Below, piece by piece: positions 7,716 through 16,270 of a stretch of 64,000 bases of DNA (position 1 is its first letter; each line of letters opens with the position of its first letter). The stretch is from VAZQ01 sp035293945 (GTDB taxonomy: Bacteria > Pseudomonadota > Alphaproteobacteria > Rhizobiales > Xanthobacteraceae). Where the stretch lies: assembly GCA_035293945.1 (NCBI GenBank), contig DATGLV010000022.1:1-64000 (forward strand). Reading direction: 5' to 3'. Made by a program: the position numbers and the translations under genes. Under the pieces are notes generated by a model, which made no database searches, was not told the origin of the DNA, and worked only from the letters and a program-made list of their open reading frames with translations.

Positions 7716-7876
7716 GTTTGGATCGCTCCAGACCACGATTCCACGTGGTGGCGCTGCTTGTGCGGCGCAACGCAGCCGAAGATTAAAATCTATTTCAGGA
7801 AGCGGAAATGGGCGGCCCAGCTACAGGCGACCGGCATCTCTCGAGCAACAACAGGCGGGACTTCTCTATGAGCGCC

Positions 7877-8584
7877 TTACCGCAGCAGCGCCCACGCTCC
7901 GCTCCCAGGCATGCTACGGAAGAACCCGAGCAGGTCAAATCCGGAAGAAGGAGCGGACGGCGGCGGCTCGACGCTCGCGATATCGCGGCTCGGCGCCGGC
8001 TTGTTGTGAACTACCTTGACGGGCTTCTTGGTCGGCTGCGGCGGCCGTTCACGCGGCAACACTACGGGCGGCGCGGCCTCGACAGCTGTCCCGGCTGTCG
8101 CGGCTGCAGCGGCTTCTTGGACAGGCGCGGTGGCGTTTTGCGGCGGGGTCTGCGGATGCGTGTCGGTGTGCCCAACCGGAATGGTCGGAGCTTGCGTGGC
8201 TCGCGCGTGCGCCGTGCGCGCAAGACGCGCCTTCCCGCTCCTCCCGAACCGGCATTGCGGACTGAGGAATGCGCCGGAGAGATCCTCGCAGGCGGGCTGC
8301 GAACGCACACGGCTTACAAGAGCCGCCTCCGGCTGTGCCGCGCTCGCGGAATTCTCAGGAAGCAATCCCACGCCCGTGCGGCTGCCTTCCTGGCGCACAA
8401 CATCGACCCGCGGCGAGAGCTGCGGCACCAGTGCGAGTGCGGTCCCGCCGATGACGACGATGCCCACAGCGATCACCACGATGGCATGACGCAGGCGGCG
8501 CAAGAACTGCCGTGAGGGACACAGAAATCCGAACTCGGGATGAAACTTCGGCGCAGATGCGAACTCAGAATCCCAGGCGGACAT
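7877..8584 (-). CDS. Single-pass membrane protein with Pro/Ala-rich tail, unknown function
   Basis: The 235-residue protein has an N-terminal cytoplasmic part, a basic FLRRLRHA stretch, one membrane helix (about residues 34-54) and a long Pro/Ala/Thr-rich region that would lie in the periplasm. The tail contains PTKKPVKVVHNKP, loosely TonB-like, but there is no TonB C-terminal domain. It could be an envelope-spanning linker or scaffold. AGAGGTAG precedes the ATG at 8584. The other strand is also open here, but the helix and signal logic on the minus strand make this reading preferable. Confidence 0.6.
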   Translation of the reverse strand: MSAWDSEFASAPKFHPEFGFLCPSRQFLRRLRHAIVVIAVGIVVIGGTALALVPQLSPRVDVVRQEGSRTGVGLLPENSASAAQPEAALVSRVRSQPACEDLSGAFLSPQCRFGRSGKARLARTAHARATQAPTIPVGHTDTHPQTPPQNATAPVQEAAAAATAGTAVEAAPPVVLPRERPPQPTKKPVKVVHNKPAPSRDIASVEPPPSAPSSGFDLLGFFRSMPGSGAWALLR

Positions 8585-9340
8585 TACGCTACCTCTCACT
8601 CGCACCCGCGGCCCTCCTCATCCGCATGGTGAACAACGGGTTAAGCTCCCCCGTTGTTCCGCCGCGCGCTTAGCGGAGCTTGCCCGGTGATCGCCGAAAC
8701 GGACGGATCGGCGGAAAATCCCGCAGTTTTCCGCGCCGGATCGTGCTGCGATCTTCCGGCAAAGTTCCCATCATTTACTTAAGTTTGTCGATTTGCTCCG
8801 GCTTGGGCGGGCTCGTTCAGTCTTAATAGTTTGCGGAGTGTTTAAATAATTTGCGTAGCGTGAGTGGCCGCGGCGCGACTCGCTGTGACAGCATTCATGC
8901 TGGCAGCCTTCACGGTGACAGCCGCGTGACGCGCGCCGCGCTGAAGATCCGATCTTGCTGGAGACGATCCAATCCAATCGGGACTGTAGTGCCTGTCGCG
9001 CGACGCGGCGGCTCGAGAGCGCGAGCGTGCTGCCGGCAAAATTCGTGCACGAGCGCGGGACGCCCGAGAGCACAACATTCACCGCCGCGCTCGGCCTTCC
9101 GGTACTCCGTCACCACGGCAGACAGCGGATCTTGATTGCGTCATTTCGTCCGTTTCGCGATCCGAGCAATACGCCAGCATATTAGGTCAGGAGGGCTGCT
9201 TTACTCAGGCCCGGGAGCCGCTACGGTTGCGGCTGAGGGGACGGGAGAGCGAACACGGCAAGTGCCGCAACGACGCTGGGACAAAAAGCAGAGCTTAAAG
9301 CAAAAAAGCAAACAGGTGACGTTGGCGGGAGGCCCACAAA
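8585..9340. other. Gene-free region with several palindromes
   Basis: I support no gene in this 756-base stretch. It holds a 10-bp stem at 8631-8659, a second palindrome GCGGAAAA/TTTTCCGC at 8711-8734, and an AT-rich patch at 8770-8860 that could carry promoters. Open frames here lack ribosome-binding sites and family features. Confidence 0.45.
8631..8659. repeat. Perfect 10-bp stem in leader of membrane-protein gene
   Basis: GAACAACGGG at 8631-8640 pairs with CCCGTTGTTC at 8650-8659 around 9 bases. It lies 47 bases upstream of the minus-strand ATG at 8584, so it may form in the mRNA leader. Confidence 0.5.
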
Positions 9341-9601
9341 ATGGAACTCAAGACCTTCGAATTCAAGCAAAGCGAGTTGAAGACCCACCGCTCCCGAAAC
9401 TACCGATCGTCGCGCGACGTTTATGCGCGTGCCGTGAATTCTCGTCCCGTGAACGAATGCGCGCAGTGCGGAGAGACGATTTTCCTGCCCGAGTGGTCCG
9501 AGTATCTCGACGCGCGGCGGGTGCGGCATTTGTGGGAATGCGAAGCCTGCGGCTATAAATTCGAAACCTTGGTGTGCTTTCCGGAAGTGGCGGAAGGATA
9601 G
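9341..9601 (+). CDS. Small zinc-ribbon-like protein
   Basis: The 86-residue protein carries two Cys pairs, CAQC and CEAC, about 33 residues apart, each followed by Gly (CGETIF, CGYKFET). This is the layout of a zinc ribbon. There is no signal peptide, so it should be cytoplasmic, and small zinc ribbons often bind nucleic acid or a protein partner. The N-terminus is basic and rich in Ser, Arg and Lys. The ATG at 9341 follows GGGAGG at good distance. No partner gene is evident; the next gene is convergent. Confidence 0.7.
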   Translation: MELKTFEFKQSELKTHRSRNYRSSRDVYARAVNSRPVNECAQCGETIFLPEWSEYLDARRVRHLWECEACGYKFETLVCFPEVAEG

Positions 9602-9771
9602 CGCCGCGGCATGCCGGTCTGACAGGTTCGCCTGGCAGGTTCGACTGCGCTGCCACAGACCTTTGTTGTGGGATAAGGTTTTATCGCGGCCCTGACGGGC
9701 TTGGCGGCCTGCCCACGCACGCGGGTCCGTGAAACCGGCTCCAAGCAATCGTCGTAGCGCACGACCGGCGC

Positions 9772-9799
9772 CAGTGGGCTTCCTCAAGGAAGCCCACTG
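9772..9799. terminator. Perfect 12-bp stem between converging genes
   Basis: CAGTGGGCTTCC at 9772-9783 pairs with GGAAGCCCACTG at 9788-9799 around TCAA. It lies between the zinc-ribbon gene ending at 9601 and the gene ending at 9853. It is a strong symmetrical stem without a T-run, so a bidirectional terminator is likely but not proven. Confidence 0.6.
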
Positions 9800-9852
9800 T
9801 AGCAGCGCGCGGAGAAACCGCACTCAGCCAACAGTCGACGTGTGCCAAACGG

Positions 9853-10308
9853 TTAGACGAGCGCGCGGCGCGGCGCCGATTCCGCGACGGGCTCCGCCGC
9901 CGTTGTATTGGTCGGCTGCTGGCTTGCGGCTTCGCTCTTCGGCCGTGCTCCCGCCGGCATCTGCAGCACCGTCGCGTACTGGTTTTCGCAAAGTGAGGTG
10001 AGCAACACGACCTGCCCGTCGGGAAATTCCAGCGCGTCGTGGTGCATCGTGGGTTGCTCGGTGTTGATCTGTCTAAACCGCGCGACCCTCTGACCGATCT
10101 TCTTGGTCGGAAAGATCGCCAGCGCGGCCTCGCATTCCACGTCGCGGTCGAACGCGAGCTCGGTGCCGGGCATGAGGCAGACCGCAACGCGCGGATCACC
10201 GAGCGAGGCGAAGCCGCGCGTGATCGTGTTGTGGAACTTCGTCGTCACCAATCTGTCTTCGATTTTTGCGGGACGCGTGGCGACGTGATGCAGGCTATAG
10301 TCACACAT
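9853..10308 (-). CDS. Conserved hypothetical protein
   Basis: The 151-residue protein begins CDYSLHHVATRPAK and belongs to an uncharacterised family I associate with Hyphomicrobiales. It has no signal or membrane segment. The N-terminal two-thirds appear folded, with conserved-looking stretches VTTKFHNTITRGF and VAVCLMPGTELAFD. The last 30 residues are Ala/Pro/Glu-rich and probably disordered. The ATG at 10308 was chosen over a much longer upstream frame because the upstream part is Cys/Trp/His-rich and unlike a real protein, and because TGGAGCACC lies just before it. No function can be assigned. Confidence 0.7.
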   Translation of the reverse strand: MCDYSLHHVATRPAKIEDRLVTTKFHNTITRGFASLGDPRVAVCLMPGTELAFDRDVECEAALAIFPTKKIGQRVARFRQINTEQPTMHHDALEFPDGQVVLLTSLCENQYATVLQMPAGARPKSEAASQQPTNTTAAEPVAESAPRRALV

Positions 10309-10792
10309 CGATGGTGCTCCACTTGTTCTTGTGAACAGCCGGGCTTGGTTGTTCTTCTGAGCTTGAAGCCGACCAAGCCTTGGTGGCGAACTTTTGTCGT
10401 CGCGGAAGCACTCAGAATCACAATGTCGCGATAGTAGCGCGCACGCCGTACAAAAGCGCCGCACAAAAAAGGCGTCACAGCCCCGACATAAGCGCTCCCG
10501 CAGCGCAATGTACGACCAAAGAAAACAATGCTCGTGACTCCACCAATGGCAGCAGCCGGCTGCATCATGGTATCGCCAGCGCAAGCACCGTCCCGTCACG
10601 AAAGCATCATCTGGAAAGCACCATCGAGAATGCACAGCGTGCTCCTCGACCCCCCGCACATGGCATGCACCGCGGGACCGGCAGCCGCAATTGTCGACGC
10701 CGGCCGATTGAACGGGCTGGCGCGTTAGCTTAAAGTTGTGCCTCTTTCCTACTCATTCAAGACAATATCCGGAAATACGAGGGAGGCTACAC
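10309..10792. other. Divergent intergenic region, nothing specific
   Basis: This 484-base spacer lies between a minus-strand gene and the NHL operon. It must contain promoters for both. Only a weak stem, GGCTTGGT to ACCAAGCC near 10346-10379, is visible. I see no gene. Confidence 0.4.
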
Positions 10793-11839
10793 ATGCGGCG
10801 CTGCCTTGCATCGCTATTCGCCGTCGCCCTGATCCTGTGCGCAGGTCCTGCGCTCGCGCAGCGCAAGGCAACGGCTGAGAACGTCCCCGAGATTCCCTAC
10901 GAGTCGGTGCCCGATTTCCTGAAGCTGCCGGCCGGGGAGTATCTCGGCGAGGCGGTGGGGGTCGCCACCAACTCCAAGGGACACGTCTTCGTCTATCACC
11001 GCAGCGCGGTGACACGCCTGTTCGAGTTCGATCAGAACGGCAATTTCGTGCGAGAGATCGGAAAGGGCTATTACGGTTTCGAGTTTGCCCATTCGGTGCG
11101 CGTCGACGCGGAAGACAATATCTGGACGGTCGACGAGGGCACTAACGTGGTCACCAAGTTCAGCCCCGAGGGCAAGGTCCTCATGGTGCTGGGTCGTAGA
11201 CCGCTGGCGGAGGCCGGTCCGATCGCGACCTATACGGGGCCGAACCTGCCGGCGCAGAAGTACATCTTCTGCCGCCCGACCGATGTTGCCTGGGACCCGC
11301 AAGGCGACATCTTCATCTCCGACGGTTACTGCAACAACCGCGTGGTAAAATACGACCGCAACGGCCGCTTCCTCGCCCAGGAAGGCAGCGAAAAGGCCGG
11401 CAAGGACCCGGGCCAGTTCAACCTGCCGCACGCGATCGCGGCTGACGCTCAGGGCAATGTCTACGTCGCGGACCGCAGCAACTTCCGCTACCAGGTGCTC
11501 GACAACAACCTCAAGCCGAAAGCGGTGTACGACAATGTCGGCGTCGGCTGGACGGTGTGCGTCTCCCAAGGCCCGCACCAATATCTCTTCGCTTCCAACT
11601 CGAACCCGAACGGCAACAGGCCGGGAACCTGGGCCATCACCGGCGAGATCTACAAGATGGAGCTCGACGGCACGATCCTCGGTCGCTTCGGACACGCCAG
11701 CAAGGAGTTCGGCGGATTTCAGGTCGTCCACATGATGGACTGCCGCAATCCCAACGAGATCATCGTAGGCGAGATCGAGTCCTGGCGCGTGCAGAAGCTC
11801 ATCTTGAAGCCGCAGGCCGCCAAGGCGGTCATTCGCTGA
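10793..11839 (+). CDS. Exported NHL-repeat beta-propeller protein 1
   Basis: The 348-residue protein has a Sec signal (residues 1-23, ending ALAQ) and then NHL-type repeats building a six-bladed propeller. Repeats can be read from units such as GVATNSKGHVFV, SVRVDAEDNIWTV, DVAWDPQGDIFISDG and AIAADAQGNVYVADR. The fold is shared by peptidylamidoglycolate lyase-like proteins, many bacterial lactonases and non-catalytic binding proteins, so enzyme or binding function cannot be settled from sequence. The ATG at 10793 follows GGGAGG. The paralogue starts 35 bases after its stop, indicating a two-gene operon. Confidence 0.85.
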   Translation: MRRCLASLFAVALILCAGPALAQRKATAENVPEIPYESVPDFLKLPAGEYLGEAVGVATNSKGHVFVYHRSAVTRLFEFDQNGNFVREIGKGYYGFEFAHSVRVDAEDNIWTVDEGTNVVTKFSPEGKVLMVLGRRPLAEAGPIATYTGPNLPAQKYIFCRPTDVAWDPQGDIFISDGYCNNRVVKYDRNGRFLAQEGSEKAGKDPGQFNLPHAIAADAQGNVYVADRSNFRYQVLDNNLKPKAVYDNVGVGWTVCVSQGPHQYLFASNSNPNGNRPGTWAITGEIYKMELDGTILGRFGHASKEFGGFQVVHMMDCRNPNEIIVGEIESWRVQKLILKPQAAKAVIR

Positions 11840-11874
11840 TCCCCGCGACCAACATGCGCTTTAGGAGTGAACCC

Positions 11875-12918
11875 ATGCGATACGTTTTGCCGCTGCTCCT
11901 CGCCACGCTCGGCGTCCATCCGGTATCGGCGCAGACGCCGGTGCCCGAGATCGCGTTCGATTCCGCCCCCAACCCGCTGAGCCTTCCCGACGACATCTAT
12001 CTCGGCGAGGCTGCGGGCGTCGCCACCAATTCCAAGGGTGACATTTTCGTCTTCACACGTACCGGTCATCCGACCGTCTCCCTCGGCACCTCGCGCACCT
12101 TCGCGCATGGCGGGTCACGGCTCTTCGAATTCGACAAGACCGGCAAGTTCGTCCGCGAGATCGGTGCCAACAGCTACGGCTTCATGGTCGCCCAACAGGT
12201 CCGGATCGATCCGCAGGACAACATCTGGGTGGTCGACCAGATGACCAACTATGTGATCAAGTTCGATCCCCAAGGGCGGGTCGCAATGTTGCTCGGCCGC
12301 AAGGCGGAGGCGGTCACGGTGCCGGCACCGCCGCAGCGCACGCAGGCGATTGCCGGCGGCGCGCCGGGCGCCGGCGAGCAGACCGATCTGTTCGAGCGCC
12401 CGACCGACGTGGCCTGGGACGCCGCCGGCGACATCTACGTGGCCGATGGACTCGGCAACGCACGGGTCGCCAAGTTCAATAAGAACGGCGTCTTCATCAA
12501 GTCGTGGGGCGCCAAAGGCAGCGAGCCGGGCAATTTCGGCACCGCACGGTCCATTGCCGTCGATGCGCGCGGCAACGTGTATGTGGGCGACGGCGGCAAC
12601 AGGCGCATCGAAGTCTTCGACGGCGACGGAAACTTCAAGACGCAGTACACCAATGTCGGAAACCCGCAGGCGCTCTGCATCACGCCCGGGCCAAACCAGG
12701 TTCTCTTTGTCTCCAACTCCAATCCGCCGAACGACATCGATACCGCCGGCGAAATCTATAAGATGCGACTGGATGGCTCAGTGATCGGCAAGTTCGGCCG
12801 CGCCGGCAAGCTCCCGAAGGAGTTCGGCACGGTCAATGCCATCGATTGCCGCAGCGAGAACGCCCTTTATGTGGGCGAGATCGGCAATATGCGGGTGCAG
12901 AAGCTGACGCTGCACTGA
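11875..12918 (+). CDS. Exported NHL-repeat beta-propeller protein 2
   Basis: The 347-residue paralogue of the preceding gene has a short Sec signal (residues 1-20, ending VSAQ) and the same NHL repeat series. Shared blocks include YLGEAxGVATNSKG, EIYKM, and a closing VGEIxxxRVQKL. It carries an extra Gly/Ala/Pro-rich loop after GRKAEAVTVPAP that its partner lacks. The two proteins have diverged well beyond recent duplication, suggesting different ligands or a heteromeric pair. The ATG at 11875 is preferred over that at 11854 because TTAGGAGTG lies seven bases before it. Confidence 0.85.
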   Translation: MRYVLPLLLATLGVHPVSAQTPVPEIAFDSAPNPLSLPDDIYLGEAAGVATNSKGDIFVFTRTGHPTVSLGTSRTFAHGGSRLFEFDKTGKFVREIGANSYGFMVAQQVRIDPQDNIWVVDQMTNYVIKFDPQGRVAMLLGRKAEAVTVPAPPQRTQAIAGGAPGAGEQTDLFERPTDVAWDAAGDIYVADGLGNARVAKFNKNGVFIKSWGAKGSEPGNFGTARSIAVDARGNVYVGDGGNRRIEVFDGDGNFKTQYTNVGNPQALCITPGPNQVLFVSNSNPPNDIDTAGEIYKMRLDGSVIGKFGRAGKLPKEFGTVNAIDCRSENALYVGEIGNMRVQKLTLH

Positions 12919-12947
12919 TCAGGCGCTGGCGCGCCAACGCACACAAC

Positions 12948-13028
12948 GTCATCCCCGCGAAAGCGGGGACCCATATGGCTCGGCAGAATGAAAGCGCGTA
13001 GCGGTATGGGCTCCTGCTTTCGCAGGGG
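12948..13028. repeat. REP-like double palindrome, copy 3
   Basis: TCCCCGC and GCGGGGA form a stem around GAAA at 12951-12969. GCTCCTGC-TTTC-GCAGGGGC at 13010-13029 is a second, near-perfect stem. Both match the design of the palindromes at 2706, 4784 and 28232, including a GAAA loop (TTTC on the other strand). Confidence 0.65.
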
Positions 13029-13143
13029 CGCCGCGTCGTGAGTATTTCCGCCTCCTAGGAACGAAAGCCACGCGCGGCTCTTGCCGTCGGCCGGCGCCTC
13101 ATCAATATGCGCCGCATCCCTCCTCGACCCAGGAAAGCCAAGC

Positions 13144-14280
13144 GTGCTGATCATCGACAATCAACTCGTCGCACAACTGCTCACAATGGAAGATTGCATC
13201 CGCGTGCAAGAGGAGGCCTTCACGAAGCTTCCGAGCGGCGGCGCCATCCATCGCCCGCGCATCGACATGTACTTCCCGTGCGAGCGGGAGGACGGCTATT
13301 TCCGCTGGGGAACCATGGAAGGCGCCAACGACGGCTATTTCGCCATCCGCATGAAATCCGACATCATCACCTGGCCGAAGGATGCAAGCGGCAACTGGAC
13401 CGAGGAAAAATATTGCCGCGAGGCCGGCACCTATTGCGGCCTCATCCTGCTCATCTCCACCCGCAACGCCGAGCCGCTCGCATTCATCAACGACGGTGTG
13501 CTGCAACACATGCGGGTTGCCGGCGGCGCCGGCATCGGCGCGAAATTTCTCGCGCGTGAAGATTCGCACGTGGTGGGCATGCTCGGCTCCGGCGGCATGG
13601 CCCGCACTTATCTCGAAGCGTTCAAATGCGTGCGCGATATCAAGCTGTGCAAGGTGTTCAGCCCGACCGCCGCCAACCGCGAGGCTTTCGCCGAAGAAAT
13701 GTCGAGCCGCCTCGGCATCGACGTGCGCGCTGTGCCCGAGGCACGTGAAGCGGTGCGCGGTTGCGACATCCTCTCTTCCTGCACCGACAGCATGCAGCCC
13801 GTCTACGACGCCGACTGGATCGAGAAAGGCATGCATGTGACCAATCTCGGCCGCCGCGAAATGCCCGACAAGGCGATGGATCGGTTCGACGTGGTGATAC
13901 GGCAGGGCACCGCCGGGCTGCAGATGCGACAAACGGAGCGCTTCCAGGCGGAGCGCGGCCTCTCGCCCGCGGCGTTCTTGGGCGGCACAGTCGAGGAGCT
14001 CAAGCGCATTCCGGCGAAAAATCCGCAGCCCGGCTTCGGTGGTGACAGCCCGGAATTCATGGACCGCGGCAAGGGCGGCGACAGGCCCGATTTCGCCGAT
14101 CTCGTGAGCGGCAAATGCGCGGGCCGCACCAGCCGTGATCAGGTGACCTTCTACCGCAACGTCGGCAACCAGGGCCTGCAATTTTCCGCCGTCGGCGGCT
14201 TCGTCTATGCGGAGGCGCGCCGGCTGGGCAGGGGCCGCGAAATCCCGACCGAGTGGTTCCTCCAGGATATCCGGGATTAG
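13144..14280 (+). CDS. Ornithine cyclodeaminase / mu-crystallin family protein
   Basis: The 378-residue protein has the family layout of PF02423. An N-terminal part carries the substrate-contact residues (HRPRIDMY, RMKSD), and a Rossmann nucleotide-binding motif GMLGSGGMA lies at 145-153. The last third reads FYRNVGNQGLQFSAVG, where classical ornithine cyclodeaminases have an essential Asp in a GxxxxD context; a Gln appears to replace it here. An imine or amino-acid reductase/dehydrogenase activity is therefore more likely than ornithine cyclisation. The GTG at 13144 is chosen because AGGAAAG lies upstream and family members begin at this point. There is no signal peptide, unlike several neighbours. 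Confidence 0.8.
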   Translation: MLIIDNQLVAQLLTMEDCIRVQEEAFTKLPSGGAIHRPRIDMYFPCEREDGYFRWGTMEGANDGYFAIRMKSDIITWPKDASGNWTEEKYCREAGTYCGLILLISTRNAEPLAFINDGVLQHMRVAGGAGIGAKFLAREDSHVVGMLGSGGMARTYLEAFKCVRDIKLCKVFSPTAANREAFAEEMSSRLGIDVRAVPEAREAVRGCDILSSCTDSMQPVYDADWIEKGMHVTNLGRREMPDKAMDRFDVVIRQGTAGLQMRQTERFQAERGLSPAAFLGGTVEELKRIPAKNPQPGFGGDSPEFMDRGKGGDRPDFADLVSGKCAGRTSRDQVTFYRNVGNQGLQFSAVGGFVYAEARRLGRGREIPTEWFLQDIRD

Positions 14281-14305
14281 CGATAGGCCAGCCGCTCCAA
14301 GCTGT

Positions 14306-15076
14306 TCAGTCCGCAAGACTCCAAATGATGTGGACCCTGACGGTCAGCGTCATCTCGCCGCCTTCGACTGGAACGGGCGCCGGCGCTGCTGCGTTGCGCG
14401 CCATCATCATCGGGCGCGGCGGCGGAGTGGACCCGCTCTCCTCGTTGAGGCTCATGATCTTGCCCAACGAAAACCCGGCGGCACGCGCGTAGAGGTCAGC
14501 CTTCTCCCTGGCGTCAGCGACGGCCCTTTGCCGCGTCTCGTCGAGCAACTTGTCCTCGTTGGAGACAACGAAGGAGATGCTGTCGATGCGGTTGACGCCC
14601 GCTCCCGTGAGCTTGTCGAGAAGATCGCCGATCTTGCCGAGGTCGCGCACGCGCAGCGTGACCAGGTTCTCGGCCGAATAGCCGATGATGCGCGGCCGAT
14701 CGCTGGGACCGGGTTTGTCAATGCGCTCGTATCGCGGCTCGAGCGAGAGGCTTCGCGTCTGCATGTCCTTGGCGTCGACGCCTCCCGCGCGAACGGCATC
14801 GAGCACCTTGGCAACCGCCGCGCTGTTGTCCTTGAGCGCACTCGCCGCGGACGCGGCTTCGGTCACGACGCCCAAGGAGACGAGCGCCGTATCGGGCGCA
14901 ACGTGCAGCTCGGCGCTCCCGGTGATGCTCAGCGTGCGCGTCGGAGGCGTTTGCGTCTGCGCTTGCGCCGCTGCCGGCGATAACGCGAAAGTGAGCACGG
15001 TCGCGAGCGCAAGCAACATTCGCCATGAATGTTTGTTCAACAAAATGCCGGGCCGATAGTACCTAGACGGATGCAT
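14306..15076 (-). CDS. Periplasmic SIMPL-domain (DUF541) protein
   Basis: The 256-residue protein has an N-terminal signal (hydrophobic MLLALATVLTFAL, ending near AAAQAQ) and a SIMPL/DUF541 domain. The domain is recognisable from ISITGSAELHVAPDTALV at its start and the repeated pattern of Ala-rich helices and beta strands. Family members are periplasmic and oligomeric, and some are linked to stress or signalling; no enzymatic role is established. The start at 15076 is favoured by GAGAGGA just upstream; a later ATG at 15019 would still leave a signal peptide. The gene converges on the cyclodeaminase-like gene. Confidence 0.8.
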   Translation of the reverse strand: MHPSRYYRPGILLNKHSWRMLLALATVLTFALSPAAAQAQTQTPPTRTLSITGSAELHVAPDTALVSLGVVTEAASAASALKDNSAAVAKVLDAVRAGGVDAKDMQTRSLSLEPRYERIDKPGPSDRPRIIGYSAENLVTLRVRDLGKIGDLLDKLTGAGVNRIDSISFVVSNEDKLLDETRQRAVADAREKADLYARAAGFSLGKIMSLNEESGSTPPPRPMMMARNAAAPAPVPVEGGEMTLTVRVHIIWSLAD

Positions 15077-15370
15077 CGCACGTCCTCTCTGGTTTGGCCT
15101 CAACGGGCTGCAACTGAACTCTTGGACGGATAGGCTTGCCGATTTCCAATCGGAAGAGTCGCGAATTTGGTGTTTTTTTGGCGGCCTTCATTGCATTGCG
15201 AAATCGAGCAAGCCGCCAGCTTAAAGACACAAGAGCAACAACAGCGTGAATGTCTCATTCAGGCTCGATACAGACTGTGCAGCCTACACTTCGCGTCAGC
15301 TTTGGATCGCACGAACAAAGCGCAGCAACAGCGAGCTCTCACACTCGAGCTCAGGAAATGGAGAAGGCTC
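15077..15370. other. Divergent intergenic region
   Basis: This 294-base spacer separates the SIMPL gene from a small secreted protein. It should hold both promoters. I see no strong palindrome and no gene, though the plus-strand frame is open for 68 codons before the chosen start at 15371. Confidence 0.35.
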
Positions 15371-15754
15371 ATGGAACGAATCTCAAACAAGCTGACGCTC
15401 GCCTTGCTGGGGGGCGCGCTTGCGCTGGGCAGCGCGCTCGCCGGCGGTTCGGCGCAAGCAGCCGTCATCGGTCCCGAGGTCATTGGGACAGCAGCAGCTG
15501 GGGTCGGTGCGCTCGTCGAGCCGGTGCAATTTCGTTTTGGCGGCCGCGAATATTGTTGGTACCCGGACGGCTGGCGCGGCCCAGGCTGGTATTGGTGCGG
15601 CTATGCCTATCGGGTCGGTTTCGGCTGGGGCGGCCCGATTGGCTGGAACGGCTGGCGCTTCGATCGCGATGATTTCCGCTTTCGCGGCCATGATCGCGAT
15701 GATTTCCGCTTCCACGATCACGACCGGGATCATCACGATCACGATCGGCGTTGA
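15371..15754 (+). CDS. Small secreted Trp/Gly-rich protein with Asp/His/Arg repeat tail
   Basis: The 127-residue protein has a Sec signal (residues 1-29, ending SAQAA) and a Tyr/Trp/Gly-rich middle (REYCWYPDGWRGPGWYWCGY) with two Cys that could form a disulfide. The tail is highly charged: RDDFRF occurs twice, then the sequence alternates Asp, His and Arg to the end. Secreted proteins of this style are common in Bradyrhizobium relatives and uncharacterised. The His/Asp tail could bind metal ions; this is inference. The ATG at 15371 follows GGAGAAGG. Confidence 0.7.
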   Translation: MERISNKLTLALLGGALALGSALAGGSAQAAVIGPEVIGTAAAGVGALVEPVQFRFGGREYCWYPDGWRGPGWYWCGYAYRVGFGWGGPIGWNGWRFDRDDFRFRGHDRDDFRFHDHDRDHHDHDRR

Positions 15755-15797
15755 GCCGAGCGGAGATATCCGGGTGATCTGACCCCGCTGTTCGGAG

Positions 15798-16112
15798 TCA
15801 GCGTCGAGCCGGTGCGTCGCAGCTCTTGCACTTGAACGGGGGCGGCGCCTCGCCCGGCTCGACCATCACGGAATTAAGCTCACCGCAGCGGCCGCATTGC
15901 CGCACGAGCTTGGTGGGCAGCTTCACGATGGGCTTGGTTGCCGCCGCCATGGCCTGCTCGGCCTGTGCCCGCAGCTCCGCCTTGGTCAGGGCTGGCGCTC
16001 GCGGGCGCGGCGGCGCCATCATGCCCGGCGGCCGCGGCGCGGGTTGGGTCGCGCCATGGGCCACTCCACGGGCCTTGCGCCCGGGTGGCTTCTTCTTGCC
16101 ATCATCTGCCAT
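15798..16112 (-). CDS. Small Pro-rich protein with C-terminal zinc ribbon
   Basis: The 104-residue protein begins with a basic Pro/Ala/Gly-rich half (KKKPPGRKARG, RPPGMMAPPRPRAP) that is probably disordered. A helix with LTKAELRAQAEQAM follows, then two Cys pairs, CGRC and CKSC, about 23 residues apart, typical of a zinc ribbon. It has no signal peptide, so it is cytoplasmic, and the basic N-terminus would suit nucleic-acid binding. GAGGAT lies upstream of the ATG at 16112. It converges on the small secreted protein gene ending at 15754. No function is known to me. Confidence 0.65.
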   Translation of the reverse strand: MADDGKKKPPGRKARGVAHGATQPAPRPPGMMAPPRPRAPALTKAELRAQAEQAMAAATKPIVKLPTKLVRQCGRCGELNSVMVEPGEAPPPFKCKSCDAPARR

Positions 16113-16223
16113 GCCGCATCCTCGTTCGTCGCCGTCGCATTCCTTGCCCCAGCGACCGTGATCGCGTCAATGGCGAGCCTGTCCGGCTCTCCCTTGGAGC
16201 GCATCGATACACGCATTGATCGG

Positions 16224-16232
16224 TGCTATAGT
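16224..16232 (+). promoter_or_regulatory. Candidate extended -10 element
   Basis: TGCTATAGT fits an extended -10 (TGnTATAnT) 39 bases before the ATG at 16271. No good -35 is visible 17 bases upstream, which is common for extended -10 promoters. It would drive the glutathione peroxidase-like gene. Confidence 0.4.
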
Positions 16233-16270
16233 GACACACCTCCGCGGCTGCGATGCCGTAAGGTTTGATC

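Noticed and set aside
7808..8515. 235-codon plus-strand frame opposite the Pro-rich membrane protein
   Set aside because: The minus strand encodes a well-formed membrane helix and has a better start; the plus frame is Arg-rich without features.
8771..9082. 103-codon frame in the gene-free stretch
   Set aside because: Arg/Ser/Cys-rich composition, no binding site and no domain.
13102..14316. 404-codon antisense frame over the cyclodeaminase-like gene
   Set aside because: No domain or binding site; the sense strand has a Rossmann motif and full family coverage.
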